Origin: Chrysochromulina parva
Taxonomy: Eukaryota > Haptophyta > Prymnesiales > Chrysochromulinaceae
Direction of reading: 5' to 3'
Length of the DNA: 17,046 nucleotides
Assembly: GCA_002887195.1 (NCBI GenBank)
Contig: PJAB01001124.1
Span: 1-17,046 of the forward strand
In this document: positions 8,742-17,046 of the stretch, piece by piece
How the letters are laid out: every line of letters starts with the position of its first letter
Numbering within the stretch: position 1 is the first letter of the stretch
Notes under the pieces: generated by a model
Databases searched by the model: none
Told to the model about the DNA's origin: nothing
The model's input: the letters and a program-made list of their open reading frames with translations, nothing else
Program-made: the position numbers and the translations under genes

Positions 8742-8891
8742 CTGAGGTGCCTTGACTCTCACGACAGCTTCGTCGCCGACAGACGCGGCGACAGACTGAG
8801 AGAGTGTGGACGTCGAGGTCCACGGGAGCTATCGCGTCGCGTGAATGCAGAGCCGTTCACAGTCATTATATTTTTGTTAAGCCTAAGACCC
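8742..8891 (-). promoter_or_regulatory. MetRS upstream region with TATA-like site and 35-codon uORF
   Basis: This 150-bp gap lies between the carboxypeptidase stop and the MetRS ATG and should hold the MetRS promoter or 5' UTR. AAAATATAATG on the minus strand (8874-8864) is TATA-like. Its ATG (8866) opens a 35-codon frame ending at 8759, rich in Arg, Ser and Leu, with few acidic residues. At its end GTGAGA (8762) is a consensus-like splice donor. GTCTGTCGCCG is repeated in tandem near 8780-8795. The assignment rests on position and motifs only. Confidence 0.4.
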
Positions 8892-10862
8892 CTAAGCGTT
8901 TGACAGACGAGACGCGCATCGGACCGAGCTGTACGCACTGCCGGTGCCGCCGACTCGACCGGCGCCCACCCACGCGGACCCACCCCGCACAATCGGCGCG
9001 CTGTGCTGAGTCCCGCCCGCCATCGGCCGCGCCGCCCGCGCCGGGAAGTAGGCGGCGCGAGTGGCGCTGCCGACGCCAGCGCTGCCGACGCCCGCGCTCG
9101 CCGTCGTGCTGGCTGAGGCGGCAAAGGCGGAGGCGGCAAAGGCGGAGGTGGCGGCCGTGCCATGAACCGTGGGAGCGGCCGTGGTGGCGGCTGCCTCGGC
9201 CGGGGCCGTGGTGGCCGCGCCACTTAGGGCCGTGGTGGCGGTGGCGGCGATCGCGGCCGATTTGGCGTCGTGTTGGGCGGCGGCGTGGCCTCCAAGAGCT
9301 GGCGCGCCCAACACGACGCCCTTGGCCGTGCAGTAGCATTCATGCAGCGCGAGCCCGATGGCATGGCCCATCTGCGTGTACGAGGCGGGCTGGTACGCCT
9401 CGCCGCGCACATTGCCCTGCGCCGCACAGAACATGGAGACCTCGAGCGTGTAGCAGTGCACGCCCGGGAGCATCTCGGAGAGGGCCCGGCGGCCCGTGCC
9501 CGCCTTGGACTCGTCGCGGTCGAACTTGCAGCCCGCGGACGAGAAGTCTTTGGCTTGGTTCGCTAGGCATCGAGGAAAGGCGGTGACGGAGTCCATTTCG
9601 CGAAGGTCCTCGGGCAAGTTGGCGAAGATGAAGCCATTCATGCAGGTCGAGTGCGCGTGCATGTCGAGGATCATCTCGAGCGCGGCCGCGGGTGTGCCGC
9701 CGCGCGCGGTCGCGTGGGCCGCGTGCGCCGTGTACTGCTGAGCGAGCTCTCTTACCGCGTGGATGGTGGGCGCCATGCCGGGCATCGACGCGTGCCAGAG
9801 CCGGTTGAGGTCAAGACCGCACGAGTTGCATCGGTAATTGCCGAGGAAGACGCCGTCAGGGTTGAGCATCGGGACGACCTTGAGGATCACGTGCTCGCGG
9901 AGCTCACGCGCGCGAGCGTGCTCCGACGTCAGGAAGAGGATCAGCCCATGCATCATGAACGAGGCAGGCGACTCACCCGGGTGCACACGCGCGCTCACTA
10001 AGACGACGCGGCGCGGCGCGACAGGCCCGGTGCCCGGCGGCGCGCCCTCGGGCGCAGGTGGAGACCCCACCGCGTGGCCCGCACGGATGGCCGCATCGAG
10101 CGCCAGGTTGGCGGGCGACGAGATCGTGAGCAGGTCGAGCCGTCGCTCTTGGATGGAGCGGCACAGCAGCTCGCGATGCAGGCAAGGGAGGGCCTTGTGC
10201 TCGAGCGCGAGCAAGAAGCGCTGCAGGTACGAGTACGTGTACGGGAAGCAGTAGGCAAAGTAGTACGTCTCGTCCGCGCGCTCGAAGCAAAACGGGAACG
10301 AGAGCACGTAGTCCTTGTTGTGGCGCGGCGAGCGGTAGTAGAAGACGGACTGCGGAGGCATGCGCTCCCAGTACGGGCGCGCCGACGTGCACACGACGGG
10401 CGCCATGCCGTCGCGGAAGAGCGACTTGGTCTTCGAGTACCCAAGGATGTTGAAGACCACCTTCTGGCCCGCGCGCGCCCCCTTAACGCTGAAGTAGAAC
10501 CACACGCGGTGGCGTGAGTTGAGCGTGTCGGGCCGAATCTGCAGGTCGTACTCGCATGGCTGCAACGAGACTAGCTTCGCTGAGGCGAGATTGGCACTCT
10601 CGAAGCTCGTGCCATCGAACTCGAGCTCGGGTGGCCCAGCGGCAGAGGCCGACGAGGACGCTGCAGCCGCAGCCGCCACCTGCTGAGGCTGCGTTTCTGG
10701 CTTCGGCGGTGGAGGTGCTAGCTGCGGCGGCGCGTCCTGCTTTGCGGACGCCACGAATGCGGGGCCTTGCTGGTCCGGATCAGAGCTGCGCAAAAAGGAT
10801 TTTGCGCGCCGTCCGGCGGTCGCTTGCAAGGAGGCCCTTTTCCAGCCAAGGGCGAGTTCCAT
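8892..10862 (-). CDS. Cytosolic carboxypeptidase, CCP6/AGBL4-like
   Basis: An M14 metallocarboxypeptidase of the CCP group, which removes glutamates from tubulin tails or other acidic C termini. About 656 residues. Seen: the CCP N-domain at about 80-280 (EYDLQIRPDTLN, RVWFYFSV, FYYRSPRH, YYFAYCFPYTYSYL) and the catalytic domain at about 285-510. The zinc ligands are HPGE (His294, Glu297) and the DMHAHS segment (His402), with LDLNRLW for substrate binding and TLEVSMF carrying the catalytic Glu474. GNYRC...LDLNR resembles the CCP6 branch more than CCP5. The last roughly 130 residues are Ala/Thr/Gly-rich low complexity. I chose the ATG at 10862 (GGGCATGG, good context); the frame remains open to a GTG at 11015. 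An alternative upstream exon starting at 10983 is possible. Intron-free as read. The gene implies axonemal or cytoplasmic microtubules carrying polyglutamate. Confidence 0.9.
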   Translation of the reverse strand: MELALGWKRASLQATAGRRAKSFLRSSDPDQQGPAFVASAKQDAPPQLAPPPPKPETQPQQVAAAAAASSSASAAGPPELEFDGTSFESANLASAKLVSLQPCEYDLQIRPDTLNSRHRVWFYFSVKGARAGQKVVFNILGYSKTKSLFRDGMAPVVCTSARPYWERMPPQSVFYYRSPRHNKDYVLSFPFCFERADETYYFAYCFPYTYSYLQRFLLALEHKALPCLHRELLCRSIQERRLDLLTISSPANLALDAAIRAGHAVGSPPAPEGAPPGTGPVAPRRVVLVSARVHPGESPASFMMHGLILFLTSEHARARELREHVILKVVPMLNPDGVFLGNYRCNSCGLDLNRLWHASMPGMAPTIHAVRELAQQYTAHAAHATARGGTPAAALEMILDMHAHSTCMNGFIFANLPEDLREMDSVTAFPRCLANQAKDFSSAGCKFDRDESKAGTGRRALSEMLPGVHCYTLEVSMFCAAQGNVRGEAYQPASYTQMGHAIGLALHECYCTAKGVVLGAPALGGHAAAQHDAKSAAIAATATTALSGAATTAPAEAAATTAAPTVHGTAATSAFAASAFAASASTTASAGVGSAGVGSATRAAYFPARAARPMAGGTQHSAPIVRGGSAWVGAGRVGGTGSAYSSVRCASRLSNA

Positions 10863-11095
10863 GCCCAGTTCTTCGCGAAAAGAGCGTTTCGAGGGTGGCT
10901 TTACTCGCAAAAAGTGTGCAAGACGGCGCTTTCGTCTTCTTCGACTTTTGACACGAAAATACCTGATGCAATTCCACGTCCATCGGGGTACATGTACCCC
11001 TTCCGCATCGCGCACGCGTCGGCCTATTTAATAAGCTCAGGCCGAAGTACAAAGAGGGGGTAAACTAAGCCCGTCAGCATCGAGCAGTCGGCACC
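10863..11095 (-). promoter_or_regulatory. Carboxypeptidase leader/promoter with 16-bp palindrome
   Basis: This gap separates the formin stop from the chosen carboxypeptidase ATG. On the minus strand TTATTAAATAGG (11034-11023) is TATA-like. GGGGTACATGTACCCC (10985-11000) is a perfect 16-bp palindrome. An ATG at 11008 opens a 35-codon frame that overlaps the palindrome, and an ATG at 10983 runs to a CAG|GTATTT donor-like site at 10962. The formin 3' UTR must also end here; no clear polyadenylation signal is visible. Confidence 0.35.
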
Positions 11096-12046
11096 TCAGA
11101 AATAGTCATCGTCGGCCCCGTACTCGCGAAAGCTATCGCCTGCCTGGTGCTCCGCGGCCGCTGCCCCACCCCCAGCGGCCGCGGGCGAGGCGGCCGACGC
11201 AGGAGGCGACGCGGCACCAGGCGAGCCCTTACTACCAAAGGGCCAGAAGCCGGCTTTGGACTTCGACTTGTCGCCGGTGGCCTTGCGATTGGCGGGGCCC
11301 CGCGGGCGCTGCAGCAAGGCTGTGGGCACCGCGTCGGGCACGTCCCCCATCGAGCTAGTGCGGCCACTCGTGACAGGCGGCGGGCCAGCATGCCCGCCGG
11401 TGGGCGAGCGACCATCCACGGCCTCGACGCCCACCTCGGCGCCCGCGCCCACCTCGGCGCCCGCGCCCGCGCTAAAAGAGGGGTGCCGAGTGACCGCCCC
11501 CTCCTGCAGCTCAGTCAGCATCACGAGCTCCTCGTGGGACAGACCGATTGGCGCATTGCTGTGAAGAGGGGTGTGAAGACCAATTGGCCCTCGCTCATGA
11601 GCAGAGGCCCCAAGCTCCGTTGCGGCGCCTATCGGCGGCGGCAGAGCTGACCCCACCCCTGCGAATTCACACCTCGGCAGTGCTGACCCCACCCGAGCGC
11701 CGCCGCTGCCGCCGCCGCCCACCACGGCGCCCGCCGTGGGGGTGCTGCCGAACGCAAGCGCCGCCAGCAGCGTCTCTTCGTCGATGTAATCTTCCCGAGG
11801 CTGCGCTGGGGTCGCCGGGGTCGGTGTGAAGAGGGCTGCCGTCGCCAAGGCCGCAGCCGCGGCCTCCGGCACCGGGGTCGACGCCGGCTGCGGCGTGCGC
11901 GGCTTACGCTGCTCTGCATGCAACTTGCGCAGCGACGCGGCGAGGCCCTCCTGCCGCTTGTTGTCGCGCTCTGCCTTCTCGATCGCGGCCAGAAAGTTGG
12001 CCAACTCGACAAGGAGTTGTCGCGCCGTTCCGGCATCCACAGGTCC

Positions 12047-12092
<46 letters not shown>

Positions 12093-15000
12093 GTCACAGC
12101 ACCATCGCCAAACGCTTTGAGCAGCTTGCGAAGCTCCGTCTCGCTGCGCTGCACGGCCGCCTCGACCGCGATCACGAGCTCCTTGGCCTCACGCACAGAC
12201 GCGTGGAGCACCGCACACACGCGCCGGCAAAAGTACGCGGCCACTTCGGGCGCAGCAGCCTGGTAGTTCTCCCACTCCGAGGGCGGTGGCTCCGCAGCCC
12301 ACGCGCCAAACTCATTAGTCTCCTTGGCGAGCTGGGCGAGCGCGCCCGGCTCAGGCGAGCCGTTGGCGACGCCCTCGCCATCGCTCTCAGCATGGGCGTC
12401 GCCGTCGGCCTCGACGGCCACCACCGCCACCCCGGTGGCCGCATTCTTGGCACGCCTCTGAGCTTCCTCGGCGGCGCGGATGACCTCGAGCTCGAGCTCG
12501 GTCATCTCCGTGCGCAGCCTGGCCGCCTCCTTGTACACCTCGCCGAGGTCGAGCGCCGCCGCCTCGGGCAGCCGCTTCAGCTCCATCCGCAGCGCGGCCG
12601 CATTCGCGCCCAGCTCAGCGCACTGCTCGGCCACGTAGTGCATCAAGGTGACCTCACCGCCCTTGGTGCTCTTGACGGTCATGAGCACCGACAAGACCTC
12701 GAGCCCGAAGGCGCTCGCCTCGCCGCGCGCGGTACCCTCGTTCATCGCGTTACCCACCGCGAGGACGACCCCGAGTGCCCTCTGCATCGCCGACGAGGTG
12801 CGCGCCTGCGACGCGCCCGCGACGGCATACTCGAGCTGCCGCTGCAGCGTGCGCGCCAACGGCCCGATGGCCTTCGCCGTCATGTAAGCGCTCAGCCGGG
12901 GGCCGACGCGCGGCAGCGCCATCATCCGATGCAGAAACTCGTCCGCCTCGGCGAGCAATGGGCGCTCGGGCCGCGGCACCTCGGGCGAGATCAGGGCGAG
13001 ATGAGCGCTGATCTGCTCCGACTCCTCCTCGGTCGGGAGGCAGCTGATGAGCGCAGGCAGGTCCTCGGCCGAGCCCGACGCGTTGAGCACGCTCGCATCG
13101 AGCGTGACGATGGCCCGGTGCATGCGCACGGGCTCGCGCGCGCCGCGGAAGCGGGAGAGGGTGATCTGGATGTGCTGGGAGCGTCTCATCCCGAGGATCG
13201 AGGGCACGCTCTCCTGCTTGAGAGGCGTGCTGCCCGGCGCCCCTGGGGTACCCTTTGCTTGCGGCGTACGCTGCGCGACGCTGGCGAGGCTGTGCAGCCG
13301 TTGCTGATTCTTGAGCTGCTCGACGCCAAAGAGTGTCAGCATCGTCTCCTGATCCACCGCGTACGCCGCCGCCCAGCGGCTCGCACCATCCCACACCGTC
13401 GACGCTGCCCCGCTGTCTTGAGGCGCCGATGGGTTCTTGAGGCGCCTCCAGTGCAGCGGCCGCAACTTGGCGGTGGTGACGCGTTTGGGCTTCGGTGCGC
13501 CGGCGAGTCCGGGCAACGGCGGCGGCGGCGGTGCTCCGGGCGGACGCGGTGCGCCTGGCGGCGGTGGTGGCGGCGGTGGCGGCGGGCCGCCTCCTGCACG
13601 CGGCGGCGCGAGCGGCGGCGGCGCGAGCGGCGGTGGTGCGAGCGGCGGTGGTGCGAGCGGCGGCGGCGCGAGCGGCGGTGGCGCGAGCGGCGGCGGTGCG
13701 AGCGGCGGCGACTTTTTGGGCGGCGGCGGCGGGATGCCGCCAGGCCGGCCTGCTCCAAAGACCACCGGCGCGTCTCCGACGGCGCGCGCATTCGCCGGAT
13801 CGTCGGGGTCAGCGCTCATCGGAGGGAAAGCGCGTAGCATCTCGCGTACTGTATGGCCCAGGGTCTCGTCGGTGGAGGTGGCGGCGAGCAGACGCAGCAG
13901 GTTGTCGATGTCGGCGCGCAGCGGCGGCGAAGCGGAGGAGGAGGCGCTGGTGCTCGTGGCCAGCGGAGGCTGAGCGGGGGATGCAGGGGCGTCGGCGGTA
14001 GCACTGAATACGGAGGCGACGGCGTACTCGCGCGCGCGCGACAGCAGGGCCTGTTGCAGCTGCCATTCGCTCGTGTCGCCGCCCACGTCCTCGCGCGCCT
14101 TCCACAGCTGCCGAGCGTGCGCGGTGCCCATGCCAGCGCCCGTGTCGATGGTAGGAGCCGCAGCGCGCGGCGGTGGGTATGTGAACTCGGGCGCGCCGCC
14201 TCGGGCGCCAGCCTCTGGCGCGTCCAGCAGCGCGACCTTGAGGCGGGTGATGGCTTCAGCGAAGCGAAGGTCAGCGGCAAAGCGGGAGCGCTTGGCGAGG
14301 CTCAGCACGCCCAGCTCGCGCAGCTCGGCCTTGACCTCGGCCTTAAGGGGCGCGTCGGCGGGTCCGCTCGCCAGGAGCGCCGAGAGCCGCAGCAACGTCA
14401 CACCAAGATCGACGGAGCGCGCCTGCTTGAGAGCACGCACGAGCTCGGAGAGGCGTGGCTCGGGCTCGAAGGCGTCCACGTCCCGGAGCGTGTCCCACGC
14501 CTCGAGCAGGTGCCCGGCGCCCGCGGGCAGCAGCGCGATGCGCAGCAGGATCTCGGCGATGCGCCCCTGCGCCTCGACGTGCCGCAAGTGCAGGGCCGCC
14601 ACCACGCACGTCACGGCTTGCGGTCGGCAGAGCAGCTGGTCGAGCGCCGCGCGCCGGCGCACGAGCAGCGAGAGACAGTTGACGCACAGACCCTGGATCG
14701 TATCGGCCTCGTCTGCCGCGTCGGCCTCGCTGAGAGGCATCCCGCCGCCGCCGTCGCGGGATGGCCCTCGCGAGATGCTCGACGGGCTGGAGCTTATTGG
14801 ATGACTGTCGCGCGGCGTCGTCGGTGCGGGCTGCTGCTGCTGCGAGAGCGAGAGTACGTCGAGGAGCGCCTGCATGCCGTCGAGCTCGAGGAACGAGTCG
14901 AGCCAGCCGCCGTCGTTCGCAGGCAGAGCGTGCAGCGTGCGCAGCAGCTCGAAGAGCGACTCCGCCTCGACCTCGCCGCGCAGAGCCTGCACGTGCTGCA

Positions 15001-15499
15001 ACACGCTGCCGATGACAGCACTCTGCTCCTCGGCGCCGGCGGTCGCGCCGAGCCGGCTGCCATCGCCACCGGCTGCGGCATTGGGCGCGGAGGCGCCGCC
15101 GGCGCCGCCTATGTCCTCCGAGCTGTGCGGGCTTCGCACGCTTGAATCGGCTAGGTCGACACTCAGCTTGATCCGCCCGGCCAGCACCGCGCTTTTCCGG
15201 TCGACGCGCACGAGCGTGTTGCCATGCTGCGTGCGGTAGTCGACACCCTGCTCGAGCTCGATGAGCGAGAAGACTTTGATGCTCGTGCGGTGAGTGCGGT
15301 CCTCGAGGCTGCAACCCTTGCTCCACAGCTCCCTGTCCGTGAGATTGACAAAGTCGACCGTGACAAAGTGGGCGGCGGTGACGTTGTTCGCCTTGAGGAT
15401 GTCGGAGACGAGGCCGCTGTCTGGTCGCGCGAGCGGCGGGGGTGCCGCACGGGCGGGCGCCATGCCCATGGTGAGCGACGGGTCCAAGAAGTGACTCAT
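11096..15499 (-). CDS. Diaphanous-like formin (FH3-like, FH1, FH2, DAD-like)
   Basis: An actin nucleator and barbed-end elongation factor of 1,467 residues in one open frame from an ATG at 15499. Residues 1-120 form an unrecognised beta-rich segment (FVTVDFVNL, RIKLSVDL). Residues about 165-425 are helical, Leu-rich and armadillo-like, as in the GBD/FH3 region. FH1 lies at about 587-667 with repeated LAPPP and longer Pro runs, expected to bind profilin-actin. FH2 runs from about 672 (LRPLHWRRL) through LGMRRSQHIQITLSRFRG, GNAMNEG...SAFGLEVL and KSTKGG.VTLMHYVAEQ to about 1195. It has an unusual linker near 1020-1060 and a 14-Gly run near 1137-1150. DYIDEETLLAALAFG (about 1235-1249) resembles a DAD but lacks the following basic cluster. 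Autoinhibition by FH3-DAD contact is inferred. It is transcribed divergently from the proteasome chaperone gene. Confidence 0.93.
12050..12091 (-). repeat. (GCC/GGC)14 trinucleotide repeat coding poly-Gly
   Basis: An uninterrupted GCC run on the plus strand encodes 14 glycines in the formin. It falls between LLKAFGDG and the last FH2 helix (LLVELANFLAAIEKAERDN), where other formins have a short loop after the FGE-type motif. Its length is likely polymorphic. Confidence 0.9.
13606..13710 (-). repeat. Seven 15-bp repeats coding LAPPP in FH1
   Basis: Seven consecutive 15-bp units of the form G(C/T)GCGAGCGGCGG(C/T)G on the plus strand encode LAPPP on the minus strand. Units differ only at third codon positions. 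The array sets the length of the proline-rich FH1 arm, so copy number could tune profilin-actin delivery. Confidence 0.93.
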
Positions 15500-15648
15500 G
15501 GGCCCCGCAGGACCCGCAGCAATAAAGTTGTCACATTGGCTGTGAATGGGCAGCTTTTACACTCGGCCGTCAACAAACGAACGCAGCGAGAAGGAGTTTG
15601 GCGCGCGAGCGCATGCGCCATTTTGCATGTTCACTGTGAACGACGTCT
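15500..15648. promoter_or_regulatory. Divergent promoter region, formin and proteasome chaperone
   Basis: Only 149 bases separate two divergent ATGs, so the regulatory DNA must be shared or overlapping. Seen: a CCAAT box on the minus strand (15539-15535) with TTTATT 9 bases further on (15526-15521); E2F-like TTTGGCGCGC (15597-15606); the palindrome GCGCATGCGC (15609-15618); CGCCATTTTG (15616-15625); and the 13-bp palindrome GTTCACTGTGAAC (15629-15641). The resemblance of the third and fourth to animal NRF-1 and YY1 sites may be chance; I infer only that the block is rich in palindromic motifs. Confidence 0.5.
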
Positions 15649-17046
15649 ATGGGGGACGTTCTTCTCGCCGAGCTCAATGCTCTAACGCCCTCGGCGCTGC
15701 GCGAGCGGCTGCCCGACCTGTTCCAGGCAGTCGAGGCCGCCGACGAGGCCACGCGGCCGCTCGTGCAATCGATCGCTGAGCGCGCCTTTGCGGGCGAGGC
15801 GGGCCTCGCGGTGCTGCTGCACAGCGCGCCGCTGATCGCGCGCGGCCTGTCGCACTCGGACACAGGCGTGCGCGCCCTCACGCTTGTACAGCTCGTGCGT
15901 ATGGCGCCATCGCCTGTGGGTCTCGCGGAGCTCATCAACCATAAGTTGCTTGAGGGCATCGCCGTGGCGGTCGGCGACCGGGACCTGACCATCTCGCAGC
16001 GCGCCTCAAGCTTCTTCATCGCGTGTGCGGCGGGCGGGCGTGAGCAGCTCGCGCTCGCTCTCGCCGATACGCCGACGCTCGCCGCGCTCCGCACGCTCGT
16101 TGTCGGCGCGTCGAGCCGCAGCGGTTCGGTGCTCGCGCTGCGCGCGCTGGCGCTTTGCGTGGAGATGGCGGCCACGGGCGACGCGCAGTTCGAGCTGGTG
16201 GCGGCGTGCGGCCTGCTCGAGCCGCTGCTCGCGCTCTGGCGCGGCGACGACCAGCTCGTGCGCCTCAACGTGGCCGAGCTCTTCGGCACGCTCGGACGGA
16301 CGGCGGCCGGCCTGGGCTGGCTCGGCGCTGCGGGCACCGGTGTGCTCGCGGAGCTGTGTGCGACGCTCGACGTGCCCGTGGGCGACGATCCGCTCCTCGA
16401 TCTGCTCCGGCCGGCGGTCGTGGGCTGCCTGGGCACGCTCCTCGAGGAGGGCGGCGCTCGCGCCGCCCAGGCCCTCCTCGGCAGCGAGCACGGGCTTGTG
16501 GGGAAGCTGTGGCAGCTCATTCGCTCGCGTGAACCCGAGCAATTGTGCTCGGCGCTCGCGACTCTGCGCGCCGCCGCGAGCTCGCCCATGGGCTACACGG
16601 CAATCCTCACGCTCCAGGCGGCTGGCGCCGGAAGAGGAGCGGGAGGAGTGTCCGAGGAGACCCGCCTCGCATCTCTCCAACGCGTCGCCGACGAGCGCGC
16701 GCGCATCGGAGCTCTGTCGGTCACCGCGCAGCTAGTGGCCACGTACACGGAGCTCGCGGCGGGCGCGGCGGGCGCGGCAGGCGCAGTCGCCGGCGCGGCT
16801 GGCCTGCCGCCCCCGCCGCTCGGCCTCGAGGCCGACGCGACCGCCGTGACGGGCGCTCTCGAAGTAGGGCTTCGCGCCCTCGTGAGCGCGTGCTCGCCCT
16901 CGCCCTCGACTTCAGCAGCCGACGCGATCGCTGCACTCGTCAAGTCGCTCAGCCCGGACATTCGCCTCGTGGCGATGCGCCTCCTCGGCGCGCTCGCGGC
17001 CACCGAATGGGGTGCGCGCGAGCTCTGCGCCTCCGAGGGCACTCTC
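15649..17046 (+). CDS. 26S proteasome assembly chaperone PSMD5/S5b-like (3' end missing)
   Basis: The frame runs from an ATG at 15649 through 466 codons to the window edge without a stop, so the C terminus is outside. The protein is an all-helical, Leu/Ala-rich armadillo/HEAT-type solenoid. Segments such as HSDTGVRALTLVQLVRMAPS, VAVGDRDLTISQRASSFFIA, LVRLNVAELFGTLG and DIRLVAMRLLGALAATEWGA fit the S5b/PSMD5 family, whose members hold the Rpt1-Rpt2 ATPase module during assembly of the 19S particle. A Gly/Ala/Pro-rich insert (about residues 364-393) interrupts the repeats. There is no signal peptide or membrane segment, which fits cytosol or nucleus. The family call rests on these segments and general fold; another ARM-repeat protein is possible. 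The start context is weak (T at -3, G at +4), but no other in-frame ATG lies close upstream. Confidence 0.7.
   Translation, partial: MGDVLLAELNALTPSALRERLPDLFQAVEAADEATRPLVQSIAERAFAGEAGLAVLLHSAPLIARGLSHSDTGVRALTLVQLVRMAPSPVGLAELINHKLLEGIAVAVGDRDLTISQRASSFFIACAAGGREQLALALADTPTLAALRTLVVGASSRSGSVLALRALALCVEMAATGDAQFELVAACGLLEPLLALWRGDDQLVRLNVAELFGTLGRTAAGLGWLGAAGTGVLAELCATLDVPVGDDPLLDLLRPAVVGCLGTLLEEGGARAAQALLGSEHGLVGKLWQLIRSREPEQLCSALATLRAAASSPMGYTAILTLQAAGAGRGAGGVSEETRLASLQRVADERARIGALSVTAQLVATYTELAAGAAGAAGAVAGAAGLPPPPLGLEADATAVTGALEVGLRALVSACSPSPSTSAADAIAALVKSLSPDIRLVAMRLLGALAATEWGARELCASEGTL

Noticed and set aside
8762..8762. GTG at 8762 (and GTG at 119 and 11015) as start codons
   Set aside because: GTG starts are unusual in nuclear genes; the first in-frame ATGs (8741, 197, 10862) were used instead, and the one at 8762 doubles as a splice-donor-like GTGAGA.
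11918..13837. 639-codon plus-strand open frame
   Set aside because: It is antisense to the FH1/FH2 part of the formin, which has clear conserved motifs; the frame is Arg/His/Leu-rich without a domain.
13853..15145. 430-codon plus-strand open frame
   Set aside because: Antisense to the N-terminal half of the formin; low-complexity composition, no domain.
15521..15526. AATAAA as a polyadenylation signal
   Set aside because: It lies between two divergent starts and no plus-strand gene ends upstream of it; on the minus strand it reads TTTATT and may be a promoter element.

Overview
The window is GC-rich DNA from a single-celled eukaryote, most likely an alga. It carries nuclear-type genes: a Diaphanous-like formin, a tubulin-tail deglutamylase, a proteasome assembly chaperone, and a methionyl-tRNA synthetase with an EMAP-II-like tail. 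Coding runs are long (the formin is one open frame of 4.4 kb) and the two introns I can place are tiny (75 and 94 nt). A compact haptophyte or stramenopile-type genome would fit, but I cannot name the species. There are no tRNA or rRNA genes, CRISPR arrays or recognisable transposons.

Layout. At 197-4756 (+) two long frames join through a phase-0 intron into one protein of about 1,494 residues. It has seven short Cys/His knuckles, a C2HC finger, Tudor/SH3-like segments and very acidic tracts; I read it as an unnamed, probably nuclear, chromatin-type protein. Next come about 1.07 kb of repeat-bearing intergenic DNA between convergent genes (4757-5827). Three minus-strand genes follow head to tail: NDPK-like/MetRS/EMAP-II (5828-8741), cytosolic carboxypeptidase CCP6-like (8892-10862) and formin (11096-15499). 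A 149-bp divergent promoter region separates the formin from a plus-strand PSMD5-like proteasome chaperone (15649 to the window end, incomplete).

The most interesting points are these. (1) An NDPK-like domain that has lost its catalytic histidine is fused to the N terminus of MetRS. (2) Both introns are bounded by direct duplications of exon sequence: 11 bp in one and 18 bp in the other. The second is filled with a 10-bp tandem repeat in which every unit carries GT and AG. This suggests recent intron gain by duplication or by an introner-like insertion. (3) A C-x(4,5)-C-x5-H-x3-[C/H] knuckle occurs seven times in the first protein, three of them in a strict 22-residue tandem. (4) A 35-codon upstream frame before MetRS looks like an organelle-targeting peptide and ends on a GTGAGA donor-like site.

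The genes are ordinary housekeeping and cytoskeletal functions (translation, tubulin modification, actin nucleation, proteasome assembly) and do not form one pathway. Start codons of the first gene, MetRS and CCP6 are uncertain, because the open frames extend upstream of the first in-frame ATG through non-ATG codons.
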